Below, piece after piece: positions 30,901 to 38,337 of a DNA stretch of 64,000 nt. The DNA is from Portulaca oleracea. Taxonomy: Eukaryota > Streptophyta > Magnoliopsida > Caryophyllales > Portulacaceae. The notes below the pieces were generated by a model. The model was given only the letters and a program-made list of their open reading frames with translations. It was not told where the DNA came from and did not search any database. The stretch spans positions 20,058,501 through 20,122,500 of the forward strand of contig CM055883.1 in the NCBI GenBank assembly GCA_029582165.1. Reading direction: 5' to 3'. The stretch's first letter is position 1, and the number at the start of each line of letters is the position of its first letter. Made by a program: the position numbers and the translations under genes.

Positions 30901-33701
30901 GAGTCCAGGTAACATAGGTTTTGTTTTTTTTGGGGGGGAGGGGGGTGGTTTATCCATGAAGGACAGTCCATCTTTCTGAGTAATATTGTGATTGGCAGAC
31001 TTCCATAGTGTTCTGCCTGGGTGTGTGTTTCCATTATCGCATATTTATGCTTCTCATATCTTAATTGCTTACTCAATGCAGGATATTTGGCTTGTGCTCG
31101 CTGTTCTAGTACTGGATATTTAGTTCTTATTGAGCCTGTATCAACAGTGAACGGTGGTGATCAGCCTCTTTCACCGCCTAGGACTGAAAGATGCTCAAAT
31201 TGTTCAGGAGCTGGCAAGGTTAGTTTCAATAGGGACATTTGATTTTATATGCTCGTGCCTTACTAATGAAGCCTATTTTCTCTTCAAACTTCTTGCCATA
31301 GCTGCAATTTTTTAATAAGTAATCAGAATTCAGAAGATATATTGGGGGTTCATTCATTTGCAAAAGAGGGCAAATTTGAAAATATCAGCCTTAATAATAT
31401 TATCAACAAAAATCTGACGCTGAAAATAAAAATACTCTCTAGGGTTTCTCTGTCATGTATCCTAGGTTTCCGACAAACTATCAACCGGCCAGCCGGCTAC
31501 CGGTAGGCGGTCATCGGCTCTTGATTCCGATGGCATTGACCAGGTTTGTCTTCAGAAGAAACCGACCAAATTGATAGATCCAACAAGAAGAGAAAGGGCA
31601 TAAGTGAAGACCAAATCCAAAACCCTAATCTAAGTGATGAATTACTTGAAGTTGAAGATATCACAGTGGAACTTGACTCCTTTGTCTTTCTGGTTGTTGG
31701 TCCGAAATCCTAGGGAGACTCTGAGTAGGGCGGTCGTCAATGGTTTGCGAACACTACCCTACCTCCCACTTTCCTATGAGCTGCTGTAAGAAAGAATAAT
31801 CCTCACTTGGGTTTTGGAATCAATCAAAACCTGATGAAGCCGATCTTTCGGGAGACAATGAAGAACCTGCTGAGGATGATCCACTATGCCCAACCATTAC
31901 CCTGATAGAGAACGAAAATAAAATGTTAAGAGCCTCGTGGATGACCGCCTTAATTATCAAACTCTTTGATAAGGGCATCTGATATAAAAGGGCAGCGTAG
32001 TGCACAAAGCATCCTCGCAAGTGGGGGTCCAGGGAAGGGTCCCACCACAAAGGTGTAATATAGGCAAACCTTACCTTGCATTTATGCAAGAGGCTGCTTC
32101 CAGATCTCAAATCCGTGACCTTACGATCATAAGACAACAACTCAACCATTGTGCAAGGCTCCCCTTCGATAAGGGTATCTGATATGGTGCCCTAAAAAGA
32201 ATTCTACAGAAGAAATGGAGATTAGAAGATGTCTTCACTTTTATTGATATTAGTAATAATTACTACTATACTCGGTTTTGCAATAAGGATGATTACGATC
32301 ATGTTCACTTAGGAGGTCCATGGATAGTAGGGGAAAATCATTTGGTTATTTGGAGATGGGTCCCCAATTTTAAGCTCGAGGGCGATTCAATCACATCTTT
32401 TGCTGCTTGGGTTAGAATCCCTAGGTTGAGTGTAGAATATTTCCACCGGCATTTCTTGATGCACAAGATAGGGCTGAAGATTGGAAAATCATCAAATTAA
32501 ATGATACAACGACCAATGTTGAGCGGGGCCAATTCACTAGAATGTGTGGAAATAGATCTCACCAGACCTCTCCTTTCTATATTTCGTCTGAATGGTAGGG
32601 TGTACCGTATCCAATATGAAGGGATGAAGATATGTGTCCACTGTGGAAAACAAGGTCACAGAGAGGATAATTTCCCTCTTACGCCATCGAAGTAGGGCCA
32701 GGACCACCTGGTAAATAAGGTTTCCTCTCCACGCCCTAGAGAAGAGGAAGGGAGCACCTATGATAATTGGATGCGAGTTAGCGTAATGGAGAAACGCTAT
32801 AGGAAAAAAGCTACTCAGAAAGGGATGGAGAAAACGAGTAACATGGAGCTGGTTGAACAGGTCTCTTCCTAGGATAAGCGGGCTATTGAAACCACGGTCC
32901 AAGAGAAAGTTCGATTGCAATCAACTGTGCCTAGTAGGAGTGCTTGGATAAAAATGTCACTTAACTATCTGAAAAAGTCAAAAATGTCGTTGACTTTGGA
33001 AATGTGTCATAATTGCCACTGAACTTTCCTAAAAAGTAAAAAATGTCACTTTTACTTGTTATAGCAGGTTTATAGGTAAAATTTAAAACATGCGACTTAG
33101 TGCTTGGGTTAAATTGGCACTTAACTTTCCCAAATAGTCAAAATTGCCACTACCATCAATTAAAATAGAAAAAAATGTCACTTCTCACTACCTTTCATTT
33201 ATTTAAATTAATATATAAAAATATTCAAGTTTCAGGTCCGAGCCAACTACACAGCCGCTGGGAAAAGTGCTGGATGGTGATACCTTAGCCCCCAAAAAAA
33301 GGCTGTAAATTAAAATTTTGCTATATTACTGTTCTGAGTTCCTGGAGACAAGCTGTGAAATCAGAAGTTTTGAGACTGTTGGGCATCATTTCCAGCAGCT
33401 AGTTTGCTTTTATTACTGTTTTGAGGTCCCCCGTTGGTGGAGTCGCAAGTATGACAAGGGTGGTCATGCATTGCAGGGACAAATCTAGATACTGCAGCCT
33501 CTGATCTGCTAAAACATAAGGGGCTTTTACTAATCCTGACAGACAATGATTGATTTATGATATTGATGCTCATGTGATTATGACTAATCTTTTAATCTAA
33601 CTGGGGCTTGATTTTGTATGTAGGTTATGTGCCCTACTTGTCTCTGTACTGGAATGGCTATGGCAAGTGAACATGACCCCAGGATTGATCCATTTGATTA
33701 G
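12441..33701 (+). CDS. OR: ORANGE protein, plastid DnaJ-type zinc-finger chaperone (8 coding exons)
   Basis: Join 12441-12655, 17542-17656, 19157-19273, 19441-19527, 22569-22645, 29416-29543, 31082-31218, 33624-33701: 954 bases, 317 residues plus stop, every junction GT-AG and in frame. In order the protein has a Ser/Arg-rich N-terminus expected to be a plastid transit peptide, the conserved block GFCIIEG-like FCIIEGPETVQDF (about residue 73), a basic helix RRLRIQQR, two membrane segments (about 151-175 and 198-222), and a C-terminal domain with four CxxCxxxG repeats (CQYC, CARC, CSNC, CPTC). It ends in the family C-terminus DPRIDPFD. OR binds phytoene synthase in plastids and promotes carotenoid accumulation and chromoplast formation in characterised plants. 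The start is placed at the ATG giving the family N-terminus SGRILSVS; an in-frame ATG at 12327 is upstream of homology. Length matches the family (about 305-320). No defect is visible. Confidence 0.96.
12656..17541. other. OR intron 1 (4.9 kb)
   Basis: The intron runs from a GTATGT donor to a GGCAG acceptor. It carries a decayed LINE from about 14040 to 17010. The rest is AT-rich with a 13-base C run followed by CA repeats at 14341 and a T-run/G-run (G15) ending at 17230. Confidence 0.85.
14040..17010 (+). mobile_element. Degenerate L1-type LINE with internal insertion (OR intron 1)
   Basis: Frames are broken throughout, but a run of non-LTR reverse-transcriptase signatures appears in the right order on the + strand. 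They are an endonuclease/RT-linker-like FGSMWFQVYDF (about 14095), MLANRLSGVVASL (about 14860), KAYYHVNWKLLF (about 14990), a HDHFLPLLFILVEGL segment (about 15140), an IRDL segment (about 16450) and a GSFSVKSYVLYL segment (about 16910). These match plant L1 RT and its zf-RVT tail. A block of roughly 850 bp (about 15255-16105) between RT motifs does not fit and looks like a later insertion of unknown type. No ORF is functional. Confidence 0.62.
17542..17656 (+). CDS. OR: OR exon 2
   Basis: It follows a CAG acceptor and ends at GAAGAG before GTTGGT. It encodes the most conserved N-terminal block of the family, from FCIIEGPETVQDF to the NIRSRRNKIF segment and QMEE. The arginine-rich stretch here is the place where the melon 'golden' Arg-to-His change maps by family knowledge; all arginines (residues 98, 100, 101) are present in this sequence. 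Confidence 0.95.
17657..19156. other. OR intron 2 (1.5 kb)
   Basis: It is bounded by GTTGGT and TTACAG. It contains a 20-base C run at 17749-17768, an (AAAT)n tract near 17911-17934 and a Cassandra remnant. Confidence 0.85.
18640..19050 (+). mobile_element. Cassandra remnant in OR intron 2
   Basis: The purine tract GGTGGGGGTGAT is immediately followed by an LTR start TGTAACACCCCATG (18712), as in Cassandra PPT-LTR junctions. The following 70 bases match the 3' LTR at 9266 (GGGATTGAAACGACTA versus GAGAATTGAAATGACTA). A block with repeated AGAATCG motifs (about 18815-18960) then interrupts the LTR. Similarity resumes in the 5S-derived part (ATAGGAACTCCATAGTTAAG, about 18980). The copy is old and incomplete. 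Confidence 0.68.
19157..19273 (+). CDS. OR: OR exon 3
   Basis: There are 39 whole codons between TTACAG and GTGAGT. It encodes the basic helix VRRLRIQQRIK and the loop ending NFPSFIPFLPPL that leads into the first membrane segment. Confidence 0.95.
19274..19440. other. OR intron 3 (167 bp)
   Basis: This is the only short intron of the gene. It runs from a GTGAGT donor to an ATTGCAG acceptor with a polypyrimidine stretch (CTCCCTCTCTCTCTTCC). It is free of elements. Confidence 0.9.
19441..19527 (+). CDS. OR: OR exon 4 (first membrane segment)
   Basis: There are 29 codons ending before GTAGGT. It encodes a hydrophobic segment CFSLIAGFMLFGGLIAPT, the first predicted transmembrane helix. Confidence 0.95.
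20612..21037. mobile_element. Foldback/MITE element with ~185-bp arms
   Basis: The left arm (20612 to about 20798) and the right arm (about 20845 to 21037) are inverted copies over nearly their whole length, separated by a loop of about 46 bp. The ends are AGGATTATTGGAC and GTCCAATAATCCT. Shared internal features include GGACTCTAATACACTGAAC and the segment around CTACTTTGA. It has no coding capacity. A transcript through it would fold into one long hairpin. Confidence 0.85.
21377..22190. mobile_element. MITE-like element with CT-rich minisatellite core
   Basis: The ends are CTTAGGGCGTGTTTGGT and ACCAAACAAACCCTAAG, a 17-bp terminal inverted repeat with two mismatches. Just inside, AAAATGATTTTCC-like and GGAAAA-CATTTT-like motifs are also inverted. 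Between about 21560 and 22030 lies a minisatellite whose units join CACNCACC-NNTTTNAATATTTC to a (CT)n tract, about six copies, the last with a (TA)n run. A target-site duplication is not obvious. ORFs of SLSLSL/ERERER type are repeat artefacts. Confidence 0.6.
22569..22645 (+). CDS. OR: OR exon 5
   Basis: It encodes LELKLGLGGTSYADFIQ and then SMHLPMQL plus two bases of a split Ser codon before a GTAGGT donor. It is the lumenal/stromal loop between the two membrane segments. Confidence 0.95.
23885..24236 (+). mobile_element. LINE 3' end (RT tail plus 3' UTR)
   Basis: A short open frame from 23896 contains IWKLVPLAVWWCMWKERNQR and IFEGK, the zf-RVT tail typical of plant L1 ORF2 (WxxWKERNxRIF). 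Downstream, GATGACACCCCCTTGGTGTC and TAATATTTTCTTTGAATTACTTATCAAT resemble L1 3' UTR ends. It is 5'-truncated, as is usual for LINE copies. Confidence 0.65.
24351..24704 (+). mobile_element. Diverged solo LTR related to the three-LTR element
   Basis: It starts TGATGGAAAG and ends TCTCTATCA. It shares the whole order of motifs with the LTRs at 25189-29161: AATATTTAGGAATAATA, the promoter-like CCTATAAATAAGGGC, GAATATTGAATACAAAT and the CACGGGGATG-TTGAATTC repeats. It is clearly older by its many substitutions. The flanking five bases are CCTTA and CCTGA, a near-perfect target-site duplication, which supports a solo LTR. Confidence 0.75.
25189..25562 (+). repeat. LTR 1 of the tandem element
   Basis: The U3 is AT-rich and contains a TATA box (TATAAATAAG, 25371-25380). 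Downstream are three copies of a CACGG/AGGGATGYTGAATTC motif. The 9-bp terminal inverted repeat TGATAGAGA/TCTCTATCA is perfect. Confidence 0.93.
25565..25577 (+). other. Primer-binding site, internal copy 1
   Basis: TTGGTATCAGAGC follows the LTR end by two bases. It is complementary to the 3' end of initiator tRNA-Met as in many plant LTR elements. Confidence 0.9.
26065..26826 (+). CDS. Internal ORF of the tandem element, copy 1 (unknown, coiled-coil)
   Basis: This 253-residue frame starts from the first ATG shared by both copies (MGFRMFPKTMM); the frame is open further upstream without an ATG common to both. The N-terminal third is charged and predicted coiled-coil (RIEAREAN, ESEQDRFELDKRI). 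The middle is acidic and serine-rich. The C-terminal part has FLFWHPGKHVEMSRGKF and FFTCKKRHPLLELL. No zinc knuckle, protease or RT motif is visible. The position after the PBS and the charged N-terminus recall a gag-derived protein, but this is inference. It lies inside an OR intron on the same strand. Confidence 0.6.
   Translation: MGFRMFPKTMMLLDRIEAREANREDCDKRIGEKMDTLKKESEQDRFELDKRITSWLDNFRESLKETIHEIVRELMSHESSSQEEGKEVSPPSISCVQSSTHTEGEQIHSNADLLDLPRDLSIHPISNVEDLILSEGTFEPPMFSGCALGRSTTSEVMVPSLPPIMSFVVNGEDVEAVLEDEYSATTHDYMILATSQNFLFWHPGKHVEMSRGKFDCVDLFILDEFFTCKKRHPLLELLLSREKLSCANFSSLL
26985..27358 (+). repeat. LTR 2 (shared middle LTR)
   Basis: It is both the 3' LTR of internal copy 1 and the 5' LTR of copy 2. 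A purine tract precedes it and a PBS follows it (27361-27373). It differs from LTR 1 at about two positions. Confidence 0.93.
27361..27373 (+). other. Primer-binding site, internal copy 2
   Basis: This is the same TTGGTATCAGAGC as in copy 1, two bases after the middle LTR. Confidence 0.9.
27865..28629 (+). CDS. Internal ORF of the tandem element, copy 2 (unknown, coiled-coil)
   Basis: This is the homologue of the frame at 26065 and is one residue longer because of a 3-base insertion near 28141 (Ser-Thr-Ile instead of Ser-Ile). There are a handful of amino-acid differences (for example Arg to Met near the start of the coiled coil and Met to Lys in HDYKILATS). Upstream of the shared ATG the two copies differ by small indels (around 27775-27800), so only the shared part is supported as a protein. 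The reading frame has been kept in both copies. Confidence 0.6.
   Translation: MGFRMFPKTMMLLDRIEAREANMEDCDKRIGEKMDTLKKESEQDRFELDKRITSWLDNFRESLKETIHEIVRELMSHESSSQEEGKEVSPPSTISCVQSSTHTEGKQIHSNADLLDLPPDLSIHPISNVEDLILSEGTFEPPMFSGCALGRSTTSELMVPSLPPIMSFVVNGEDVEAVLEDEYSATTHDYKILATSQNFLFWHPGKHVEMSRGKFDCVDLFILDEFFTCKKRHPLLELLLSWEKLSCANFSSLL
28788..29161 (+). repeat. LTR 3 of the tandem element
   Basis: It has three private changes by eye (GATGTTGAATTC, GAATTCAAC, terminal TATTA). All are C-to-T on the + strand, including loss of the terminal CA. It is followed by the GTATG target duplication. Confidence 0.92.
29416..29543 (+). CDS. OR: OR exon 6 (second membrane segment, first zinc motif)
   Basis: It starts with the base completing a Ser codon and ends with the first base of a Gly codon before GTTGGT. 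It encodes the second hydrophobic helix (SFSGGAVGVISALMVVEI) and the first CxxCxGxG motif (CQYCLGTG). Confidence 0.95.
29544..31081. other. OR intron 6 (1.5 kb)
   Basis: It runs from GTTGGT to ATGCAG. It contains a GC-rich block with repeated GACACGG/CCGTGTC motifs at its two ends (about 30110-30915) and a G-rich run at about 30930. Confidence 0.85.
30110..30915. mobile_element. Possible element with GACACGG-rich ends
   Basis: The left edge has CGACACGATCCGACATGG and GGACACGGGACTCG. The right edge has CCGTGTCCCCATGTCGG and GGACACCCGTGTCCCGAGTCC. These motifs are inverted with respect to each other and similar blocks are common in plant repeats. The middle contains ACCCACCGGTGGG-type stretches and a G-rich ORF-less region. 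The element class is unknown and boundaries are approximate. Confidence 0.3.
31082..31218 (+). CDS. OR: OR exon 7 (zinc motifs 2 and 3)
   Basis: It encodes YLACARCSSTGYLVLIEP, a variable linker, then CSNCSGAGK, and ends before GTTAGT. It contributes two of the four DnaJ-type cysteine repeats. Confidence 0.95.
31390..32945 (+). mobile_element. LINE 5' region with ORF1 (DUF4283 plus zinc knuckle), truncated
   Basis: From about 32186 the + strand frames read through RILQKKWRLEDVF, GGPWIVGENHLVIWRWVP, FAAWVRIPRLSVEYF, and VEIDLTRPLLSIFRLNGRVY, then a zinc knuckle CVHCGKQGH. This is the order in plant L1 ORF1 proteins (DUF4283 followed by a CCHC). Frame breaks occur near 32495 and in the knuckle (last Cys is replaced by Phe). 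The part upstream of the SINE (from about 31390) has a leader-like sequence and the ORF1 start. No ORF2 is seen, so the 3' part is missing. Confidence 0.75.
31986..32167 (-). mobile_element. tRNA-derived SINE (Au-type) nested in the LINE
   Basis: The 182-bp insertion is flanked by an 18-bp direct repeat with one mismatch (GATAAGGGCATCTGATAT at 31968-31985 and GATAAGGGTATCTGATAT at 32168-32185). On the minus strand it begins GAAGGGGAGCCTTGCACAAT, has a B-box-like region near the complement of CTCAAATCCGTGACC, and ends in a short TTTT before the repeat. The order (GGAGCCTTG..., GCAAGGTAAGG..., GGGACCCTTCCC...) corresponds to the Au SINE family. Confidence 0.85.
32950..33220. repeat. AT-rich repetitive patch (AATGTCACTT / ATTGCCACT)
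   Basis: Variants of AAAATGTCACTT and AATTGCCACTNAACTTTCC recur five or six times at 30-90 bp spacing. They resemble pieces of a decayed MITE or foldback element. Boundaries are not defined. Confidence 0.35.
33624..33701 (+). CDS. OR: OR exon 8 (last zinc motif and C-terminus)
   Basis: It encodes VMCPTCLCTGMAMASEHDP, then RIDPFD and a TAG stop. It carries the fourth CxxC motif and the invariant family C-terminus. Confidence 0.96.
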   Translation, partial: VMCPTCLCTGMAMASEHDPRIDPFD

Positions 33702-34081
33702 AGGTGAAAATGCCTTTTAGCCATCAAGTCTTTCAGTGCAACAATGTAGATAGATCCTGCTCTGAGTTGGAACTTGCTGTTGCTGCTCAGGTCTTGAGTT
33801 TCTAATCACAAAACGGGAGCCTCTACATATATAATACTTAGTATACTTGTAAATTGAGCAACTAGTGGTTTTTCTCGTAAGGTTAGTCTCCCATCATAAT
33901 GTCTTTGTATTTGGGATTTGCATCTGCTGCTTCCAACCAACGGAATCATGAAGGGTGTCAAAAATAACTAGCAAAAGGAATGATCTTTTTATGTAAAGTT
34001 TGTAATCCCATTGAGGAATTATGGTTATGAATTATGATGTGAATTCTAAAACACGTCTGACATACTCCTGATCAAGCTGCC

Positions 34082-34115
<34 letters not shown>

Positions 34116-34449
34116 ATATAACTAGTGTATGGCACAGGCTTCTTTTTTCCTTTTCTTTTTTCAGTGCAGAGCATTTTTTTTTTCAGTGTAGAATACATTA
34201 AGGCTAATATATTCCCTCTATATTCCATTTGAACTAAAATGAGTTTTATAAAAGTTACAGTCCAAGTTGCCCAAGCCTAATTTCAAATAAAGAAAATCAT
34301 CACATTTCTTCTCCTTCCTGAGCACACGTGAGACGGTAACCCCCAATTGTCTTCTTATTCTTTCACACTATTGGTTCCTTGAACTTATTCACAGATTCCC
34401 TTGTTTCCTTCTATAACTAAAATTGTCACTCCCTCTTCTTCTTTGTTTT
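33702..34449. other. OR 3' UTR and downstream sequence
   Basis: It contains the 3' UTR (end not fixed; no strong poly(A) signal chosen) and a (CTTT)8 microsatellite at about 34083-34116. No further gene is seen. Confidence 0.5.
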
Positions 34450-35650
34450 TAAACACTAGTGGCAATGCCCATGCTTTGCACGGGCTTCAAAATATTACAA
34501 ACTATCTTTAGAACAAACATCACTGGTAATGATTTTCTAGTAATTGAATCTTTACGAATTACATAAGACTATGACTATAAAATTACAGTAATCAAGTTGC
34601 TGCTACAAAGCAACTTGTTGCTAAAATGATGTCGCATAATTTTCAGCCATAGAAGGCTGAGGTTCTTGCTTGAATTGATGTTGATAATTCCCTGTCAACA
34701 TTAAACTTATGCTGTGAACAAGCAAAAATATTTAGGAACTGCAGCTATGCCACGTGATTTTTTATAGGTGGGAGCATGATTCAATAACAACCCCCAAAAC
34801 GGGGAACATGATAATTCAGAATGTTGAGTATAGCTCAGAGCTCCAAATGAACTCCATCAAGATACTGAAGAGAACGACAACAGATAAACCGACTACTTTA
34901 TCTGAGTTATTAAAGCCAACAGGCAACAAAATTGGTGCGTAACCGGCATACCCTATGTGTAATAGGGCAGGATTTAACGAAATATGAGATGGGATTCTAC
35001 TTATTCTTAGTAGTATAACAACAAACATTACCGCCATCTTTTGTGTTCTACAATCATGGTCAAATTTATCAATGCTTTAGATGTGTTTGTATATGGAGAC
35101 CAAATAGATGGGAATGTCCACATCCAAAAACCAGACCATATATGTGATAGGATTTAACCAGCATTACCAAGAAACATCAAAGGCGGCTTATTAGATTACA
35201 ATCATAGATCATCTTGGGTCAAGCTCTCAGCATTCGATGAACCAAACTGATCAGCAAACATGTCTTTCTCAGTCAGTGAGACATTACCTGAACGTTGACA
35301 ATTTTTCGAGGATGAACAATTGGCAAGAGATTACTCTGAGGACATTTCTCTTCCAGGTGCTGTCAACATATGAAGAGTTGATCCATAGAATTATAAAGTA
35401 TATCAATTAAGAAGCAATCGTGTCAAACAGAGGCATACTATGACAAAGCAATCGACTGCATACTGACCATTAGGGTACCCAATATGTCCGAACCCACAAT
35501 TCCATCATCAACCAAGACTGGGACAAAGTGAAGTGGGTTGATCTTGTTAAACTCTACACATGCAGACAACAGTTACAACAATTACATTACTAAATTAAGT
35601 TTCAAAATTGTTGTATCTTAGTCCATAATTACTGTAAACAACATATTGCA
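34450..35650. mobile_element. Possible Helitron-derived sequence
   Basis: ACACTAGTGGCAATGCCCATGCTTTGCACGGGC-type sequence starts at 34453: a CCCRTGC...GCACGGG inverted repeat close to an ACTAGT. This arrangement is common at plant Helitron ends. The downstream 1.1 kb contains only broken frames. No Rep/helicase motif is visible, so the assignment rests on one terminal signature. Confidence 0.28.
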
Positions 35651-35668
35651 AGAAAGCATCAGGTTTTG

Positions 35669-36248
35669 AGTAAATTATATTTACCCTACTTGACATTTGT
35701 GGTAATAATTTTTGCACACCCGACATTTGTGAAATAAATTTCACATTACCTGACATTAAGTGAAAGTGATTTTTAGTGACAAAATTCGGTTACTTCTCAT
35801 CGGAAATGGGGAAAAATAGTAATGCCCCTATATGACTATGTGAATGTACCATGTTGCCCATAATATTGAGAAAGAAAATGACCCTTTCATTGTTTTGTAT
35901 GGAAAAAAGGTGTGTTGAAACTCCAAATAGAAAACACCAACAGTCGATTCCTCTCACACTTCTTCTTCAATATTCCCCTGTTAATGTCAAATGAATTAAT
36001 ATTAAGGGTAAAAACATCAATTCATATTTAATTGAAAGTCTATATGAATTAATATTAAGGGTAAAAATGTCAATTCATATTTATCTTTTAATGTTACGCT
36101 GGAAAATCCAACAAAAATCAATTATAAAATATCTTAGGTGTTTAAATTTATGAACACTTAATGTGAGGTAAGGTGAAAATTATTTCACAAATGTCGGGTG
36201 TGCAAAAATCATTACCACAAATGTCAGGCATGGTAAATGCAATTTACT
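35669..36248. mobile_element. Long-TIR MITE, Mutator-like by its 10-bp flanking repeat
   Basis: About 95 bp at each end are inverted copies: AGTAAATTATATTTACC with GACATTTGTGGTAAT and GCACACCCGACATTTGTG on the left, and the complement of the same order on the right. ATCAGGTTTT occurs directly outside both ends (35658-35667 and 36250-36259). A 9-10 bp target duplication with long TIRs is typical of Mutator-type elements. The 580-bp element has no ORF. Confidence 0.8.
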
Positions 36249-36249
36249 T

Positions 36250-36780
36250 ATCAGGTTTTTATTGTCACCGACTGGCTTTTCGTTATCCTTCTTCCGCAAA
36301 AAGGTAGGACACAAATTAGGAAAAAAAGGAGGAATGCTGACGATAAGAATAATTGATATATTGAAATCACAGATAGCTGGTTAAGTAGTTTAATAGATTA
36401 CCGACACATACACTAAGTGATTTTCACCGGTGATATAATTACACAAAGAATTCAAAAGGTATTAATTACTTGCTTTCTGTTAGTCACAATTTCTGTTGCG
36501 TTTATAATGACCAATACATCACCTATCAACAGCATGTAGTAACCAAGTGTCAGGTTTTCACAGTTACTGATTGGCTATTCGCTATTCTTCTTCTGGAAAA
36601 AACAAGACACAAATCTTGAAAATAGGGGATTATTGAGGATAAGAATAATTGATGTATTGTAATCATAGATAACTCGATATATAAAGTAATTTCTTTTGTC
36701 GAAATAATTACACAAAGAATTTGGAAGGTATAAATTACCTTTTGTCTGCTAGTCATAATTCCTGTTTGCATTATTTTGAA
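36250..36780. repeat. Diverged tandem duplication, ~300-bp unit
   Basis: The segments 36252-36486 and 36551-36775 share order and sequence: TCAGGTTTT, GACTGGCTTTTCG/GATTGGCTATTCG, CTTCTTC, GATAAGAATAATTGAT, AATTACACAAAGAATT, GTCACAATTTCTGTT/GTCATAATTCCTGTT. Similarity by eye is about 75-80%. The MITE inserted at the left edge of the first copy. Confidence 0.75.
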
Positions 36781-37345
36781 TCACGTACAGGGGATCACCC
36801 TATCGTTCAAGTATTTACTCATTGGTATTGAATTCATGATAGACTTTTCTAAGCTCGAAAGGCTTTTTTCTGTCGAGATAGCATCAAGTTTGGGCATTAA
36901 CATTAACTAATGCTAATTTGACCTCTTGTAGGGCGTGACCTGATTGTATCCAACACGACTACAATGATCAGCAACACTAAATGATACATTCTTTATCAGA
37001 AATTATACAAGACACGTTTAAAGCATTCATAGATGTACATGTACTTACAAACCTTGAAACCAATGTAATTTGTCACTTTGGGGATGAATCAAGTATCTCT
37101 GTATCATTAGAATATAAGGTATAGCTTAAGTCTCTAAATGAACTGTCAATATATTGAAGTGAATGATTGCAAAAAAAATAGACCTCATTGCGAAGTTTGA
37201 GGATCACATAAGGATTACTGCTCTTTAAGTTTTTTGTAACCAACTTCTTCCTATAGATTAGTATAACCTGCAAGATTAGACATCACAATCTTGGTGAGTG
37301 CAAAATCACAAATGCAAGTCATTATTATCTTAAGTGAAATGTGAC
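36781..37345. other. AT-rich, nothing recognised
   Basis: No coding or repeat signal is supported. Confidence 0.4.
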
Positions 37346-38103
37346 TGTAGGCTCTAAAAATAATAATGTGCCGAAACTAATAATAATATTTTGATTAATT
37401 AATTTGGGTTAGCCCAATTAATTATTTAAATTTATTATTAGGGCCAAATGACTAGTAAGTCAACGGCCCAAATCAAAACCCGGCAAATGGACTCTCAAGT
37501 CAATCGTCAAATTTACCAACTTAAACCGACTACCAAGTCAAAGTCAAGCAGACTGTCAGGTCAGCCCAAGCGCAGGGCCCGAACAACGGCCCAAAAAGAC
37601 TACCAAGTCAATTTTAGCTGCAGGCCCAGTCAATGGCCCAAAAAGACTACCAAGTCAATTTTAGTTGCAGGTCCGGTCAACAACCCGAGAAGGCTACCAA
37701 GTCAGTTTTAGCTGCAGGCCAGGTCAACGGCCCAAGAAGCCTAAACAAGCCTAAGGCCCAACTACAAGAGGTCATTTTCTCTATAAATAGGGAGATATTC
37801 CTTCAAAGAAGAGGGAGGAATCATTCAAACACATTCACATTCTCTCTAGACTTCAACAACAAACACATCAAAGTGTCGTTGCTCTAGAGATCAAATTCAC
37901 AAAATTTGGTGGAGATTGAAGTTGTTCTTGTCTCTCATCAAGTCATACATTTGGAGATCGAATCAGAGGATTATTTGTTATTTGTTCATCTTGTAACAAA
38001 TATTGAGAGATTGTACCCAAATTCTTTGAAATCAATACAAACTATATTTGTCCGTTATTTTCTTGTCCTCATTAAATTGAGACTCGGAAAATTTGTGGTT
38101 ACA
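37346..38103 (+). repeat. 5' LTR of the Tat element
   Basis: It starts TGTAGGCTC and ends GGTTACA immediately before the PBS. U3 holds a 47-bp tandem repeat (three full units from 37591 to 37732, plus partial ones) built on CAAAAAGACTACCAAGTCA. The promoter TATA box is CTCTATAAATAGGGA (about 37780-37794). ORFs across the repeat are artefacts. The exact 5' end is inferred from the TG...CA rule because no second LTR is available for comparison. Confidence 0.7.
37780..37794 (+). promoter_or_regulatory. TATA box of the Tat LTR
   Basis: CTCTATAAATAGGGA is a canonical plant TATA context about 310 bp before the PBS, placing the R region start around 37815-37825. Confidence 0.7.
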
Positions 38104-38107
38104 AATT

Positions 38108-38126
38108 TTGGCACACTCGGTGGGAC
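38108..38126 (+). other. Primer-binding site of the Tat element
   Basis: TTGGCACACTCGGTGGGAC follows the LTR end by four bases. This TTTGGCACNCTCGGTGGGAC form is common in Tat-type elements; the tRNA it pairs with is not assigned here. Confidence 0.6.
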
Positions 38127-38184
38127 ATTCTCTACCTCTCATCTCTTTCTCCAAAACAACAAATCGCTCAACATCCAAAGAAGA

Positions 38185-38337
38185 CATGGCTCCTAGGAGT
38201 AACATCCCTTCCTTTTCGAAGGAAGCTATTTCCGTCCAAATCCCAAGGGTCGACAATTGCTAGCGTAACGTCCAACGGAGTAGTCACAAGGAGGATGGCC
38301 AAGATCGCTGCTACGGAAGCCCCAAAAACAAATTGAT
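38185..38337 (+). pseudogene. Broken gag N-terminus
   Basis: An ATG at 38185 opens MAPRSNIPSFSKEAI and stops at 38262. Another frame across 38268-38333 reads SNGVVTRRMAKIAATEAP, typical of Tat gag starts. Small indels separate these pieces from the long gag frame. Confidence 0.5.

Larger units (their letters stand above)
31219..33623. other. OR intron 7 (2.4 kb)
   Basis: It runs from a GTTAGT donor to a TGTAG acceptor. It carries a LINE ORF1 fragment with a nested SINE and an AT-rich repetitive patch (32950-33220). Confidence 0.85.
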
